Positions 7,379 to 15,154 are shown, counted from the first letter of the stretch. The stretch: DNA of 48,743 nt from an uncultured Lachnospiraceae bacterium (GCA_902785055.1 CACZXG010000004.1:9358-58100); one strand, 5' to 3'. The notes: generated by a model not told the origin, from the letters alone. Numbers and translations are program-made.

Positions 7379-8845
7379 ATGAACATAAGACCAAGCCTGG
7401 AGGAGGTCAAAACCCTGGCGGCAGCCGGAGAGTACAAGGTCCTGCCGGTGAGCTGTGAACTGCTCTCTGACCTATGTACCCCTATTCAGGCCCTCAGAAA
7501 GCTGAAAAATGTGTCCAGTCACTGCTATATTTTGGAATCGGTGGAGGACCGGGAGAAGTGGGGGCGATATACCTTCCTTGGTTTTGACCCCAAGCTGGAG
7601 GTCACATGCCAGAACGGGGAGATGAAGGTGGGGAACCTGACATTTCAGACCGACGACCCTGCTGTCTATTTGCGGCAGATTCTGAACGATTACAAAAGTC
7701 CCCGGCTGGAAGGACTGCCGCCCTTTACCGGAGGACTGGTAGGATACTTTTCTTACGATTACCTGACTTACAAAGAGCCTGCTGCCAGACGAAAGACCGA
7801 GGACACGGAGCAGTTTAAGGACGTTGATCTGATGCTCTTCGACAAAGTGATCGCCTTTGACAACTTCCGGCAGAAGATCATTCTGATAGTTAACGTGGAC
7901 CTGCGTTACCCGGAAACCGGCTACAACAAAGCGGTCCGGGAATTGAAGAGTCTTGAGGACCTGCTCAGGTACGGCGCGGAGAAGAGTGAGCCCGGCGGGA
8001 GGCTGCTGGGGGAGGTGACACCCCTCTTCGATCAGGCTGCATACTGCTCCATGGTGGAGAAAGCCAAGGCCTATATCCGGGAGGGTGACATTTTTCAAAT
8101 CGTCCTGTCCAATCGGCTCTCGGCGCCTTTCGAAGGAAGTCTGCTCAACACCTATCGTATCCTGCGGACCCTGAACCCTTCCCCCTATATGTTCTACTTT
8201 TCCGGAACCGACGTGGAGGTGGCGGGCGCTTCTCCAGAGACGCTGGTAAAACTGGAGGACGGCATCCTTCATACTTTCCCTCTGGCGGGCACACGACCCA
8301 GAGGGAAGACCGAGGCGGAGGACAGGGCACTGGAGGCCGACCTTCTCTCTGACGAGAAGGAGCTGGCGGAGCACAACATGCTGGTTGATCTGGGCCGCAA
8401 CGATTTGGGGAAGATCAGCAGATTCGGCTCGGTACAGGTGGAGAAGTTCCACTCCATCGAGCGGTATTCCCATGTGATGCACATCGGCTCCACCGTTCGG
8501 GGAGAGATCCGGGCAGATTGCGACGCTTTGGACGCCGTGGAGGCGGTGCTCCCTGCCGGAACGCTGTCCGGAGCACCCAAGATCCGGGCCTGCCAGCTCA
8601 TCGGAGAGCTGGAGAACAACAAGAGAGGCATCTACGGCGGGGCGATCGGCTATTTGGACTTCACCGGGAACATGGACACCTGCATCGCGATCCGTATTGC
8701 CTATAAGAAGAATGGGAAGGTGTTCATCCGATCCGGGGCGGGAATTGTCGCCGACTCGGTACCGGAGCGGGAGTATGCCGAGTGCATCAACAAAGCCAGG
8801 GCAGTAGTGAATGCTCTGGAGCAAGCCGGGGAGGTGGAGACATGA
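7379..8845 (+). CDS. trpE: Anthranilate synthase component I
   Basis: TrpE makes anthranilate from chorismate using ammonia supplied by TrpG. The 488-residue protein has the N-terminal feedback-binding ILES motif at residues 51-54, then the chorismate-binding domain with AGTRPRGKT, LVDLGRNDLGKISRFG, GTLSGAPKIRA and the C-terminal GAGIVADSVPEREY segment. Presence of the LLES-type motif suggests inhibition by tryptophan. The start follows AAAGGAG; an earlier in-frame ATG at 7319 lies inside the palindromic repeat and has no ribosome site. It is controlled by the Trp T-box upstream and overlaps trpG by four bases. Confidence 0.95.
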   Translation: MNIRPSLEEVKTLAAAGEYKVLPVSCELLSDLCTPIQALRKLKNVSSHCYILESVEDREKWGRYTFLGFDPKLEVTCQNGEMKVGNLTFQTDDPAVYLRQILNDYKSPRLEGLPPFTGGLVGYFSYDYLTYKEPAARRKTEDTEQFKDVDLMLFDKVIAFDNFRQKIILIVNVDLRYPETGYNKAVRELKSLEDLLRYGAEKSEPGGRLLGEVTPLFDQAAYCSMVEKAKAYIREGDIFQIVLSNRLSAPFEGSLLNTYRILRTLNPSPYMFYFSGTDVEVAGASPETLVKLEDGILHTFPLAGTRPRGKTEAEDRALEADLLSDEKELAEHNMLVDLGRNDLGKISRFGSVQVEKFHSIERYSHVMHIGSTVRGEIRADCDALDAVEAVLPAGTLSGAPKIRACQLIGELENNKRGIYGGAIGYLDFTGNMDTCIAIRIAYKKNGKVFIRSGAGIVADSVPEREYAECINKARAVVNALEQAGEVET

Positions 8846-9426
8846 TCCTGCTCATAGACAACTACGACAGCTTTTCCTATAACCTGGTCCAGATGGTGGG
8901 AGAGATAGATCCTGATATAAAGGTCATCCGCAACGATGAGATGACGCTGGACGAAATCAGAGCATTGAATCCGGAACGGGTGATCCTTTCCCCCGGTCCC
9001 GGACGGCCTGAGGACGCCGGGATCACTCTGGAAGCAGCAAAGGAACTCGGGAAGATCTGCCCGGTTCTGGGGGTCTGCCTGGGTCATCAGGCTATCTGTG
9101 CGGCTTTCGGGGCAAAAGTGACATATGCGAAAGAGCTGATGCACGGCAAGCAGTCCATGGTTGTTCTGGATACGGAATGCCCCTTGTTCAGGGACTGCCC
9201 TGAGAAGACGAAGGCAGCCCGATATCATTCCCTGGCGGCGGACCCGGACACAATTCCCGATGTGCTCAATATAATTGCGCGGACAGAGGATGGAGAGGTC
9301 ATGGCAGTGGAACATCGGGATCTGCCCGTATATGGAGTCCAGTTTCACCCGGAATCTATCCTGACCCCTGACGGACGGACTATGCTGAAAAATTTTCTCA
9401 ACATGAAAGGGGGAAGTCCCGCATGA
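8842..9426 (+). CDS. trpG: Anthranilate synthase component II (glutamine amidotransferase)
   Basis: The 194-residue class I glutamine amidotransferase has the nucleophile Cys in GVCLGHQAI, preceded by the oxyanion segment LSPGPGRPEDAG, and the His-Glu pair in QFHPESILT near the C-terminus. It hydrolyses glutamine and channels ammonia to TrpE. The ATG overlaps the trpE stop (ATGA), so the two subunits are translated in a coupled way. No TrpD domain is fused to it, unlike enterobacterial TrpGD. Confidence 0.95.
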   Translation: MILLIDNYDSFSYNLVQMVGEIDPDIKVIRNDEMTLDEIRALNPERVILSPGPGRPEDAGITLEAAKELGKICPVLGVCLGHQAICAAFGAKVTYAKELMHGKQSMVVLDTECPLFRDCPEKTKAARYHSLAADPDTIPDVLNIIARTEDGEVMAVEHRDLPVYGVQFHPESILTPDGRTMLKNFLNMKGGSPA

Positions 9427-9842
9427 TCAAGCAGATTTCTATTTACACGGAAAACAGAAAAGGTGCCCTGAGGACTCTGGTGGGTACCCTCGCACAGGCC
9501 GGCGTTGATTTGCGGGCTTTTGTCACCAATGAGAACGGGGAGTTCGGTACCGTGAGGATTCTCACCGACAATGACAGTCTGGCTTGCAGCACCCTGGCAG
9601 AGGCGGGGTATCTGACGAAACTGACATCTGTGCTGGCCGTGGAGGTCAGCTACAGTGTGGGCAGCCTGGCCGGGCTGTTGGATGTGGTGGAAGCGGCAAA
9701 CCTGAATATCAACTTCCTCTATGCTGCCTGGGATCGGGCAACCGGTCAGCCGATGATCGTTCTCCACACCGATGATCTGGCCGAACTGGAAAGCCTTCTG
9801 CTGTCCAAAGGTTACCGGTCGTTGGGCAGATCCGGAAAATAG
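9423..9842 (+). CDS. Tandem ACT-domain protein
   Basis: The 139-residue product consists of two ACT repeats: residues 1-65 (IKQISIYTENRKGALRTLV start) and about 68-135 (VLAVEVSYSVGSLAGLLDVV start). ACT domains bind amino acids and regulate enzymes or transcription. It overlaps trpG by four bases (ATGA), so it is made with the synthase subunits. A role in sensing an aromatic amino acid for this operon is a reasonable inference. Similar stand-alone ACT proteins often follow phenylacetate-CoA ligase genes; such a gene occurs in this window (31987) but without one behind it. Confidence 0.88.
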   Translation: MIKQISIYTENRKGALRTLVGTLAQAGVDLRAFVTNENGEFGTVRILTDNDSLACSTLAEAGYLTKLTSVLAVEVSYSVGSLAGLLDVVEAANLNINFLYAAWDRATGQPMIVLHTDDLAELESLLLSKGYRSLGRSGK

Positions 9843-10077
9843 AGTAGATTGACAATGAAAACCGGGAAAGGAAAGGCAATGCTGATGATGACAATAAACG
9901 GCTTAAAAAAACAAATAGTTCGTTTGATCTCCAGAGGACAATTATGCCGACTGCCAGGGACGCGGCAGGGCTTATTGATGAATGCCTTCTTATGACCGGA
10001 TCAAACAGATGCCTGGCGTAGGGAGTCATCCCGCAAATCGTGTGACAGCCAGACATACTGCTGTGATTAATGCTAAG
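9843..10077. other. Gap after the trp operon with no clear gene
   Basis: Two short plus-strand frames (one of 46 codons starting at 9855, one of 25 codons ending near 10020) lack good ribosome sites or recognisable domains. No trpD, trpC or other trp gene is seen. The stretch may be decayed sequence left by loss of the distal trp operon, but nothing recognisable remains to prove that. Confidence 0.4.
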
Positions 10078-10112
10078 AAAGCCGCTTGTCCGAAGAGACA
10101 GGCGGCTTTTTG
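10078..10112 (+). terminator. Intrinsic terminator of the trp operon
   Basis: AAAGCCGCTTGTC pairs with GACAGGCGGCTTT across a short loop, followed by T residues. It lies immediately upstream of the L7/L12-like frame. Confidence 0.85.
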
Positions 10113-10136
10113 TATTTGCTTTTCCTTTGTGTTTCC

Positions 10137-10382
10137 ATGATCAGAAAGGATCCGAAACCACCTAAGAAGAAGACCGAGTTCGATGTAGAACTGACGAATT
10201 TCGGTTCGCAAAAGGTAAAGGTCATCAAGGCTATCCGTGAGATTACGGGGCTTGGGCTGAGAGAGGCGAAGGAATTTGTCGAAGCTGCTCCGAAGATAAT
10301 CAAAGATGGCGTTTCCATCGAAGAAGCAGAAGCTCTGAAAGCAAAGTTCGAAGAGCTTGGCGCTGCGATCACGCTGAAGTGA
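10137..10382 (+). CDS. Stand-alone ribosomal protein L7/L12 C-terminal domain
   Basis: The 81-residue frame matches the L7/L12 C-terminal globular domain from end to end: [12 protein letters not shown], then [20 protein letters not shown] and a final [16 protein letters not shown]. The N-terminal dimerisation domain and hinge of a true L7/L12 (about 120 residues) are absent and replaced by a short KDPKPPKKK tail. It therefore cannot join the ribosomal stalk in the normal way. No convincing ribosome site precedes the ATG, and a terminator stands 25 bases upstream, so expression is doubtful or uses a leaderless or unrecognised start. It may be a repurposed binding domain or a remnant. Confidence 0.75.
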   Translation: MIRKDPKPPKKKTEFDVELTNFGSQKVKVIKAIREITGLGLREAKEFVEAAPKIIKDGVSIEEAEALKAKFEELGAAITLK

Positions 10383-10393
10383 TCCAAAATTTG

Positions 10394-10429
10394 TACCGCC
10401 GGTCAGGAAAATCTGGCCGGCGGTATTTT
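10394..10429. terminator. Bidirectional terminator
   Basis: TACCGCCGG...CAG pairs with CTG...CCGGCGGTA, followed by T residues on the plus strand and by an AT-rich stretch on the minus strand. It serves the L7/L12-like gene and the dehydrogenase converging from the right. Confidence 0.8.
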
Positions 10430-10438
10430 TATGCAATA

Positions 10439-11584
10439 TTAACTCTTTTTCTCTGCTTCAATCTTTTCCTGCAGCAGCTTGTTATATACATCCATATCTA
10501 CAGGCAGTGCGACTTTCCGGCCCTGCCATGCGGACAGGTATGCCGCATTCACAAGAGAGAGTGTCTTTGAGCCATCCTCCCCGGGCGCGATGAGCGCAGC
10601 ACCTGTCAAAACAGCGTCAGCGAAGTTCTGCAGCATGATCTGATAGGCGCTGTCAAAGCCCTCAAACTCGTATGTTTCCGTAGTCTCGCTCAGTTCCTGG
10701 GTGGAAGTGACCTGAGCCTCCCGCGCGTACTCCTCAATGTCCGTGTAGAACCTGGTTACGGAGACTGTCGAGGCGTCCATGAGGATCCGCCCCTTAGTTC
10801 CGATGATGTCAAGACGCTCTGTCGGAACGCCTTCCCCCGTTGACATGATAAAGGTTCCGGTCATGCGTCCGGGGTAATCCATCACCAGCGTTGCTTCATC
10901 GTCGACATCAAAGTCATTGTATTTGCCAAAGGGAATGTCTGCGTAGAGAGTCTCAGGAAGGCCAAAGAGATCCTGCCAGAAATCCATAAGATGATAGCCC
11001 TGGTTGATCAGCATACCGCCGCCTTCTCCGGTCCAACTGCTGCGCCAGTTGCTGGAGCGGTGATAGAAATGGGTGCGGAAGGATTCCGAGTTCTCAAGGC
11101 ATGCGCGGCGCACTTTACCGATCACCCCGTCGTCCAGCAATTCTTTGACTTTGACGTGCTGCGGATAGGTGCGCTGGTGGCACATCATGCCGTATATCTT
11201 GCCGGAACTGGCTGCTGCCTGGCTGATCGCTTCCGCGTCACCTGCAGTAACGCCTGCCGGCTTGTCGCAAAGGACATGTTTGCCCGCGTTCAATGCGCGG
11301 ATCGCCATCGCCGGATGCTGCTTGTGCGGCGTCACGATGATCGCAGCGTCAAAGAGGTCTTCCTCTTCATACAGCGCGTCTTCGCCGCGGCAGATCTTCA
11401 CTGATTCCGGCAGGTTGGCGCGCGCCCAGGCTGCGTTCGCGTCGCTTCTGCAGCATACAGCGGCAAGACTGAGCCCGTCGATCTCCCCGCCGCCTATCAT
11501 TGCAGCATATTTTTTCCCCATCGTGCCGATTCCGATGACGGCGCAGCGGACCGGTTCCTTTACACTGCCTCCATTAAATAACAT
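10439..11584 (-). CDS. Gfo/Idh/MocA-family NAD(P)-dependent oxidoreductase
   Basis: The 381-residue protein begins with a Rossmann fold (AVIGIGTMGKKYAAM at about residues 15-29), has the family's CDKPAGVT segment near residue 113 containing the catalytic Lys, and a C-terminal Gfo/Idh/MocA domain with the GGMLINQGYHLMDFW helix carrying the His of the active site. The family oxidises or reduces sugars, inositols and related alcohols. The substrate is not evident. GGAGGGAACT before the ATG sets the start, and a good promoter lies upstream. It is a single-gene unit. Confidence 0.9.
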   Translation of the reverse strand: MLFNGGSVKEPVRCAVIGIGTMGKKYAAMIGGGEIDGLSLAAVCCRSDANAAWARANLPESVKICRGEDALYEEEDLFDAAIIVTPHKQHPAMAIRALNAGKHVLCDKPAGVTAGDAEAISQAAASSGKIYGMMCHQRTYPQHVKVKELLDDGVIGKVRRACLENSESFRTHFYHRSSNWRSSWTGEGGGMLINQGYHLMDFWQDLFGLPETLYADIPFGKYNDFDVDDEATLVMDYPGRMTGTFIMSTGEGVPTERLDIIGTKGRILMDASTVSVTRFYTDIEEYAREAQVTSTQELSETTETYEFEGFDSAYQIMLQNFADAVLTGAALIAPGEDGSKTLSLVNAAYLSAWQGRKVALPVDMDVYNKLLQEKIEAEKKS

Positions 11585-11623
11585 AGTTCCCTCCTATATA
11601 CTCTAAATACCGTTTATAAACTA

Positions 11624-11653
11624 ATTATACGAGAACCGCATACGGGATGTAAA
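11624..11653 (-). promoter_or_regulatory. Promoter of the Gfo/Idh gene
   Basis: On the minus strand TTTACA (11653-11648), 18 bases, TATAAT (11629-11624), about 40 bases before the ATG. Confidence 0.65.
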
Positions 11654-11722
11654 TGCACACAATATCGACTAAGAGAGGAAGCGATCCCCACATATTGCCT
11701 CGAGATTGAGTACCACCGGTTC

Positions 11723-11765
11723 TTGACCGGGAGTGCATTTGCGAGTATTATACATTGTATATACG
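11723..11765 (+). promoter_or_regulatory. mazEF promoter with palindromic operator
   Basis: TTGACC (11723-11728), 17 bases, TATTAT (11746-11751). The -10 region is embedded in an imperfect palindrome GTATTATACATTGTATATAC (11745-11764), the expected place for MazE-MazF autorepression. Confidence 0.65.
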
Positions 11766-11813
11766 CGATTCAAACGACAATGATCGATCATAAATACAGG
11801 AGGAGATGAAGAC

Positions 11814-12059
11814 ATGGAAGCACAGCTTGTTAAGTGGGGAAACGGACAGGGAATACGCATTCCCAAACTGATCTTGAAGGAACTTGACATAAAAGTGAAT
11901 GACACCCTCAGCATGGAGGTTCGGGGGGAACAGATAATTATTGAAAAAGTAAAATTCAAACATCGGTCTCTGGAAGAACGTGCTCGCGCTTACGGTGGAA
12001 AATTGGGTCCGTACACCGAATTTGACTGGGGAGAACCGAAAGGACGGGAGGTATGGTGA
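11814..12059 (+). CDS. mazE: MazE-type (AbrB/SpoVT fold) antitoxin
   Basis: The 81-residue product has the swapped-hairpin DNA-binding motif of MazE: QLVKWGNGQGIRIPKLIL, then LDIKVNDTLSMEVRGEQIII, followed by a flexible acidic/basic tail ending in EFDWGEPKGREVW that would bind the toxin. GGAGGAGATG precedes the start. It shares one base with the mazF start. The normal length and an intact promoter make this a functional-looking type II system, unlike the broken one at 3.2-3.7 kb. Confidence 0.88.
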   Translation: MEAQLVKWGNGQGIRIPKLILKELDIKVNDTLSMEVRGEQIIIEKVKFKHRSLEERARAYGGKLGPYTEFDWGEPKGREVW

Positions 12060-12373
12060 TGGAGTGTGCACAGCAGGGAGATATACTATGGCTGGAAAGA
12101 GAAGAACAGTATGTCCTGGTACTCAGCAGAGAGTTCTTCAACCAGTCAGGAATGTCGGTCGTGTGCCCGCTTGGGGACAATGCGGGACCGGATGCTTTAC
12201 ATATCAGGGTTTCATCTGATGTATATAATGGGACAGCTCTGCTTGAACACTTGAGAAGCCTGGATCTGCAGGTAAGGCATTACCGGAAAATTTCCGGTAT
12301 TTCATATGAACAGATCCAGGATATTTCGGATGCTGTGCAGGGAATTTTTGATTACTATCCTTATTCGGTCTAA
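12059..12373 (+). CDS. mazF: MazF/PemK-like endoribonuclease toxin
   Basis: The 104-residue product has the MazF opening GDILWLEREEQYVLVLS, then FFNQSGMSVVCPLG, matching the first strands of the fold. The family cleaves mRNA at short motifs. The loop between the first two strands, usually containing a conserved Arg-Pro, is shortened (EREEQYVLVLS), so catalytic strength is uncertain. The start at 12059 is preferred over 12053 because GGGAGG then has a seven-base spacing and the TGATG overlap with mazE is typical. Confidence 0.8.
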   Translation: MECAQQGDILWLEREEQYVLVLSREFFNQSGMSVVCPLGDNAGPDALHIRVSSDVYNGTALLEHLRSLDLQVRHYRKISGISYEQIQDISDAVQGIFDYYPYSV

Positions 12374-12441
12374 ACCCGGTCCTTCCGTCCTCAGCCGGAT
12401 CGGTATATCATTGTATAAACAGGAGAGAAGATAGAGTAATT

Positions 12442-13068
12442 ATGACGAACCAATGCAAAATTAGTGCCGTGATCCTATGCGGAGGAAAAAGCCGCCGAAT
12501 GGGAACAGATAAAGCGATGCTTACAGTAGAAGGTACGCCGAATGCGGTGCGCCTTCTTCGTGCACTGTCAGGAGAAGAATCGCCGTGCACAGATGTCTGG
12601 CTTTCAATCGGAACGGGAGAGAGCTATCCCGAGATCCATGCGCAGAAAGTCTCAGACAGGTTTCCGGGATGCGGCCCCATGGGCGGCCTGGAGGCCGCGC
12701 TGACAGTCTGCAGGGAGGAGTATCTGTTCGTGACACCGGTGGATACGCCCTTCGCTGACGCGCAGATGGCGCGCGAGCTCATGGCCTATATGACGGAGGC
12801 CTCGCAGCAGCGGGACGCAGTGCTTGTCATTGATGGGAGCGGCAGACTCCAGACGCTTTTGGGAATTTATCACAAGCGGGTCCTGCCCGAACTTACACAG
12901 AGGCTTGCAGACGGCAGGAAAGAGAAGCTGCGGATACGCGATTTTCTGAATGATCTGGACGTGGTCTATGTGAATGCGCAGGCGCTCACAGATGGTGTCA
13001 GAAAGAGCACGAGCTGCAATACTCCGGAGGAGTGGCAGAAACTTATGGAACAGGAATCGATATCTTGA
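12442..13068 (+). CDS. mobA: Molybdenum cofactor guanylyl/cytidylyltransferase
   Basis: The 208-residue nucleotidyltransferase has the nucleotide-binding signature AVILCGGKSRRMGTDKAML at residues 9-27, a GPMGGLEAAL segment and the VTPVDTPF metal-binding Asp motif. MobA attaches GMP (or CMP in MocA-type enzymes) to molybdopterin for DMSO-reductase or xanthine-dehydrogenase-type enzymes. Purifying a substrate choice from sequence is not possible here. The ribosome site AGGAGAG is unusually far (about 14 bases) from the ATG. It converges on a minus-strand operon that also looks molybdopterin-related. Confidence 0.88.
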   Translation: MTNQCKISAVILCGGKSRRMGTDKAMLTVEGTPNAVRLLRALSGEESPCTDVWLSIGTGESYPEIHAQKVSDRFPGCGPMGGLEAALTVCREEYLFVTPVDTPFADAQMARELMAYMTEASQQRDAVLVIDGSGRLQTLLGIYHKRVLPELTQRLADGRKEKLRIRDFLNDLDVVYVNAQALTDGVRKSTSCNTPEEWQKLMEQESIS

Positions 13069-13078
13069 TTATTACGTA

Positions 13079-13115
13079 AAAAGACCGGGAACAGTTGATC
13101 TGCTCCCGGTCTTTA
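13079..13115. terminator. Bidirectional terminator between mobA and the minus-strand operon
   Basis: AAAAGACCGGGA...CAG pairs with CTG...TCCCGGTCTTT around a TTGAT loop, T-rich on both sides. Confidence 0.85.
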
Positions 13116-13119
13116 ATAT

Positions 13120-13599
13120 TCATTTGACAGAAATCGTCTTAAGGTACCTCACAGCGCGTTTGCTGTTCTGATCGCCGAACACGACAAGCTGGGCACCCTG
13201 TCCGCCGTCGATGCCTTCAAGCTGCTTGCCGCCGTCCGTCAGCGCTACGTATACTTTGCCGGCCTCAAGGAGCTCTGCTCCGGTCAGCTCCGCTGAATAG
13301 TTGTCCTCCGATGCGGCGGTGATCACGGAACTCTCCGTGACTTCGATGCCGTTTGCCTCAAGAAGAGCCTGAAGCTCGGAGCCCGTGTATTCGTGGTGCG
13401 TTACTTCGCCTTTTCCATTGACAAGATCGCCCTCAAAGGATTGTCCTGCGACATCTTCCCAGGCAACCGTGATCTCTTTGCCGCTGCCGGAAAGGATTAG
13501 GCCGGACACATTTTTGTCCCCTTTCCGATTGACAAAGACGAGCACTGCTGTGACAACGACCAGGATGGCAATGATTCCTGCGATCAATTTCTTCTGCAT
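13120..13599 (-). CDS. Membrane-anchored protein with molybdopterin-oxidoreductase-like domain
   Basis: The 159-residue product has an N-terminal membrane anchor (residues 4-23, LIAGIIAILVVVTAVLVFV) without a lipobox. The rest resembles the sulfite-oxidase-type molybdopterin-binding fold: YTGSELQALLEANGIEV, then SAELTGAELLEAGKVYVAL, a GGQGAQLVVFGD turn and a final VRYLKTISVK strand. The Cys that ligates Mo in true enzymes is not present, so it is more likely a binding or structural protein outside the membrane. It is the third gene of a minus-strand operon with a membrane protein and an NTPase, opposite mobA. Confidence 0.65.
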   Translation of the reverse strand: MQKKLIAGIIAILVVVTAVLVFVNRKGDKNVSGLILSGSGKEITVAWEDVAGQSFEGDLVNGKGEVTHHEYTGSELQALLEANGIEVTESSVITAASEDNYSAELTGAELLEAGKVYVALTDGGKQLEGIDGGQGAQLVVFGDQNSKRAVRYLKTISVK

Positions 13600-13629
13600 T
13601 TTTCGATTTCCCCCTTAATTAAAAGATTA

Positions 13630-14220
13630 TTAGTTTCTCGGCGCATGGTTTGCCGCTGAAATACTCTGTTCTTCGAAGCCGGAGGCACTGGAGTCTGACA
13701 AAACAGGGCGAAGCCTTTTGGCCAAAACGCCGGCAAAACTGCCGCACACCGCGCCGCTTGCCAGTGCCACAACGACGTATAAAGCGAGCGGGACACCGGG
13801 CAGATGGAAAACAATGAGGTTCGCGGTCAGACTGGCGGCCGCTGCGCCGAGCATATTGGCGAGTGTCAGAGTGAGATCTGTGCCAAGGCCGGTTTTCCGC
13901 GACAGCAGGAAGATCAGGTCGATCACTATGCCGGGAACGATGTAGCCTATGGGCGACAGGATTCCCATGCTGCCGACCATGCCGAGCGACAGAGCGATCA
14001 TGCTCTGTATAATGCTCATCAGTGTGGCACACCCGAAGATGGGAACCAACTCTGCAGCGACGACAATAAACATCAGCGAAAAGCTCGTGCCGATTCCTCC
14101 CGGTATTCTCATAAAATCGGTCAAAATATTGGCTGCGGGAGCGATCAGTCTCTTGGAGAACAGACCAAGGTCACAGCAAATTGTGAGAAAAAGAAGATTT
14201 CTGAGACTTATTCGGTTCAT
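13630..14220 (-). CDS. Multi-pass membrane protein, possible ECF-type substrate-specific component
   Basis: The 196-residue product is almost wholly hydrophobic with about five to six membrane segments (for example residues 47-65, 70-90, 94-112, 118-140, 145-165) and Gly/Ala-rich helices (GGIGTSFSLMF, then GSMGILSPIGYIVPG). Size and helix pattern fit the S component of energy-coupling-factor importers, but I cannot name a family. Its ATG overlaps the stop of the NTPase gene (ATGA), so the two are coupled. No EcfA/T genes are nearby. Context with mobA and a molybdopterin-fold protein suggests a molybdenum- or pterin-related ligand; this is inference. Confidence 0.55.
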   Translation of the reverse strand: MNRISLRNLLFLTICCDLGLFSKRLIAPAANILTDFMRIPGGIGTSFSLMFIVVAAELVPIFGCATLMSIIQSMIALSLGMVGSMGILSPIGYIVPGIVIDLIFLLSRKTGLGTDLTLTLANMLGAAAASLTANLIVFHLPGVPLALYVVVALASGAVCGSFAGVLAKRLRPVLSDSSASGFEEQSISAANHAPRN

Positions 14221-14816
14221 AATCTTTTTCCCTCCTTTCTGTCGAAGATGCTGCCGAAAATGGTATTTCTGATTTCGCCGTATACGGCGTCACGATTCTC
14301 CCCGGTCAGCATGTACAGACGAACCTGCGGGTGGTGTTTGATGCGCTCGAGGTAGTCAATGGGATCATCGGTGTATCTCACAGAAGCCAGAACGGGAATA
14401 TCTCCGTCCAGGGCGTCGAAGATTGCCTGAAGAAACAGTCGCGCGTCCTTTTCCATATGTCCGATCTCATCCATGATAAGCAGGCCGCCGGGGCGGGCCG
14501 ACCGGATCAGAGCAGTGCCGTAGGTTTCGAAGGTCTCTGTACAGATATCTCTCACACGGCCGCAGGTGCTGCCAAGATAGCGGGCATCCGGAGAGCCCTC
14601 ATCGTTTTGGGTTAGACCGGCGGGGAACATATAGATCCGGTTAACGCCGTCTGAACCGGCAATTCTCTTTGTCTGAAATCCATATACCGGAATCGGCGGC
14701 TCAGCTGCCGGTGTCATGGCTTCCTTCATAATCCACTCAATGAGCGTAGTCTTGCCGGTCTTTTTGGGAGCGCACAGGACAATATGTGGTTTTGGAGTGT
14801 TGGTTCCGCGCTTCAT
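14217..14816 (-). CDS. P-loop NTPase of the THEP1/NTPase_1 type
   Basis: The 199-residue product has a Walker A loop APKKTGKTT at residues 16-24 and a Walker B strand LLIMDEIGHME near residue 115, the pattern of the small THEP1-like nucleoside-triphosphatases (YcfH/DUF265). QTKRIAG and a FETYGTALI helix fit the same family. Its role here is unknown; a position first in an operon with a membrane protein suggests energising or regulating uptake, or acting as a MobB-like nucleotide-binding partner of MobA. The ribosome site is weak (GGATGA). It is preceded by a 230-base leader with its own promoter and terminator. Confidence 0.7.
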   Translation of the reverse strand: MKRGTNTPKPHIVLCAPKKTGKTTLIEWIMKEAMTPAAEPPIPVYGFQTKRIAGSDGVNRIYMFPAGLTQNDEGSPDARYLGSTCGRVRDICTETFETYGTALIRSARPGGLLIMDEIGHMEKDARLFLQAIFDALDGDIPVLASVRYTDDPIDYLERIKHHPQVRLYMLTGENRDAVYGEIRNTIFGSIFDRKEGKRL

Positions 14817-14851
14817 TTCAATAAATCATCCGCACACATATTTTTGGGTAA

Positions 14852-15047
14852 CAAAAAAGACACAGCACGAAAAACGCTCATGCAGTGTCATTTTTCATGC
14901 TCTTTTTTTCAAGAATGGAAGGTTGACCGATTTCTCTGCCAGCCCCGGAAGCCGATAGGCTTCGGCGCAGCACCATGCGGGTTAAGCGAAGGCCGTTTAG
15001 GTGCTTTTGCTCAAAGAACAAATATTCAATTGTGCGGGCATATACCT
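14852..15047 (-). ncRNA. Structured leader RNA with terminator, upstream of the NTPase operon
   Basis: Transcription from the promoter at 15083-15055 would give a leader of about 230 bases before the first ATG. In it, on the minus strand, AGCACC (15005-15000) pairs with GGTGCT (14974-14969), a second hairpin GAAGCC-TATC-GGCTTC lies at 14963-14948, and a terminator (GACACTGCATGAGC with GCTGTGTC and two mismatches, 14889-14859, then six T) stands before the gene. This is the layout of a riboswitch or attenuator. It does not match a riboswitch class I can recognise with confidence; a molybdenum-cofactor sensor is an attractive guess from context only. Confidence 0.6.
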
Positions 15048-15054
15048 TTATCAA

Positions 15055-15083
15055 ATTATATTATACTACGGGTAGAATGACAA
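15055..15083 (-). promoter_or_regulatory. Strong promoter of the NTPase operon leader
   Basis: On the minus strand TTGTCA (15083-15078), 17 bases, TATAAT (15060-15055). It lies inside the region just upstream of the plus-strand TROVE gene, so the two units are divergent. Confidence 0.75.
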
Positions 15084-15154
15084 AGCTTTTTTTGCCTGTT
15101 ATAGTGGGCACAGAAAGAAAACAGGACCACAGGTCCGGAAAGGAGGAAACGGCA

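Noticed and set aside
7472-8824. 450-codon minus-strand frame opposite trpE
   Set aside because: It lies wholly on the antisense of a clear trpE, has no recognisable domain or ribosome site, and follows from the GC-rich codons of trpE.
14852-15047. Naming the NTPase leader a Moco riboswitch
   Set aside because: The hairpins and sequences do not clearly match the Moco class as I know it; only the neighbouring genes point that way.
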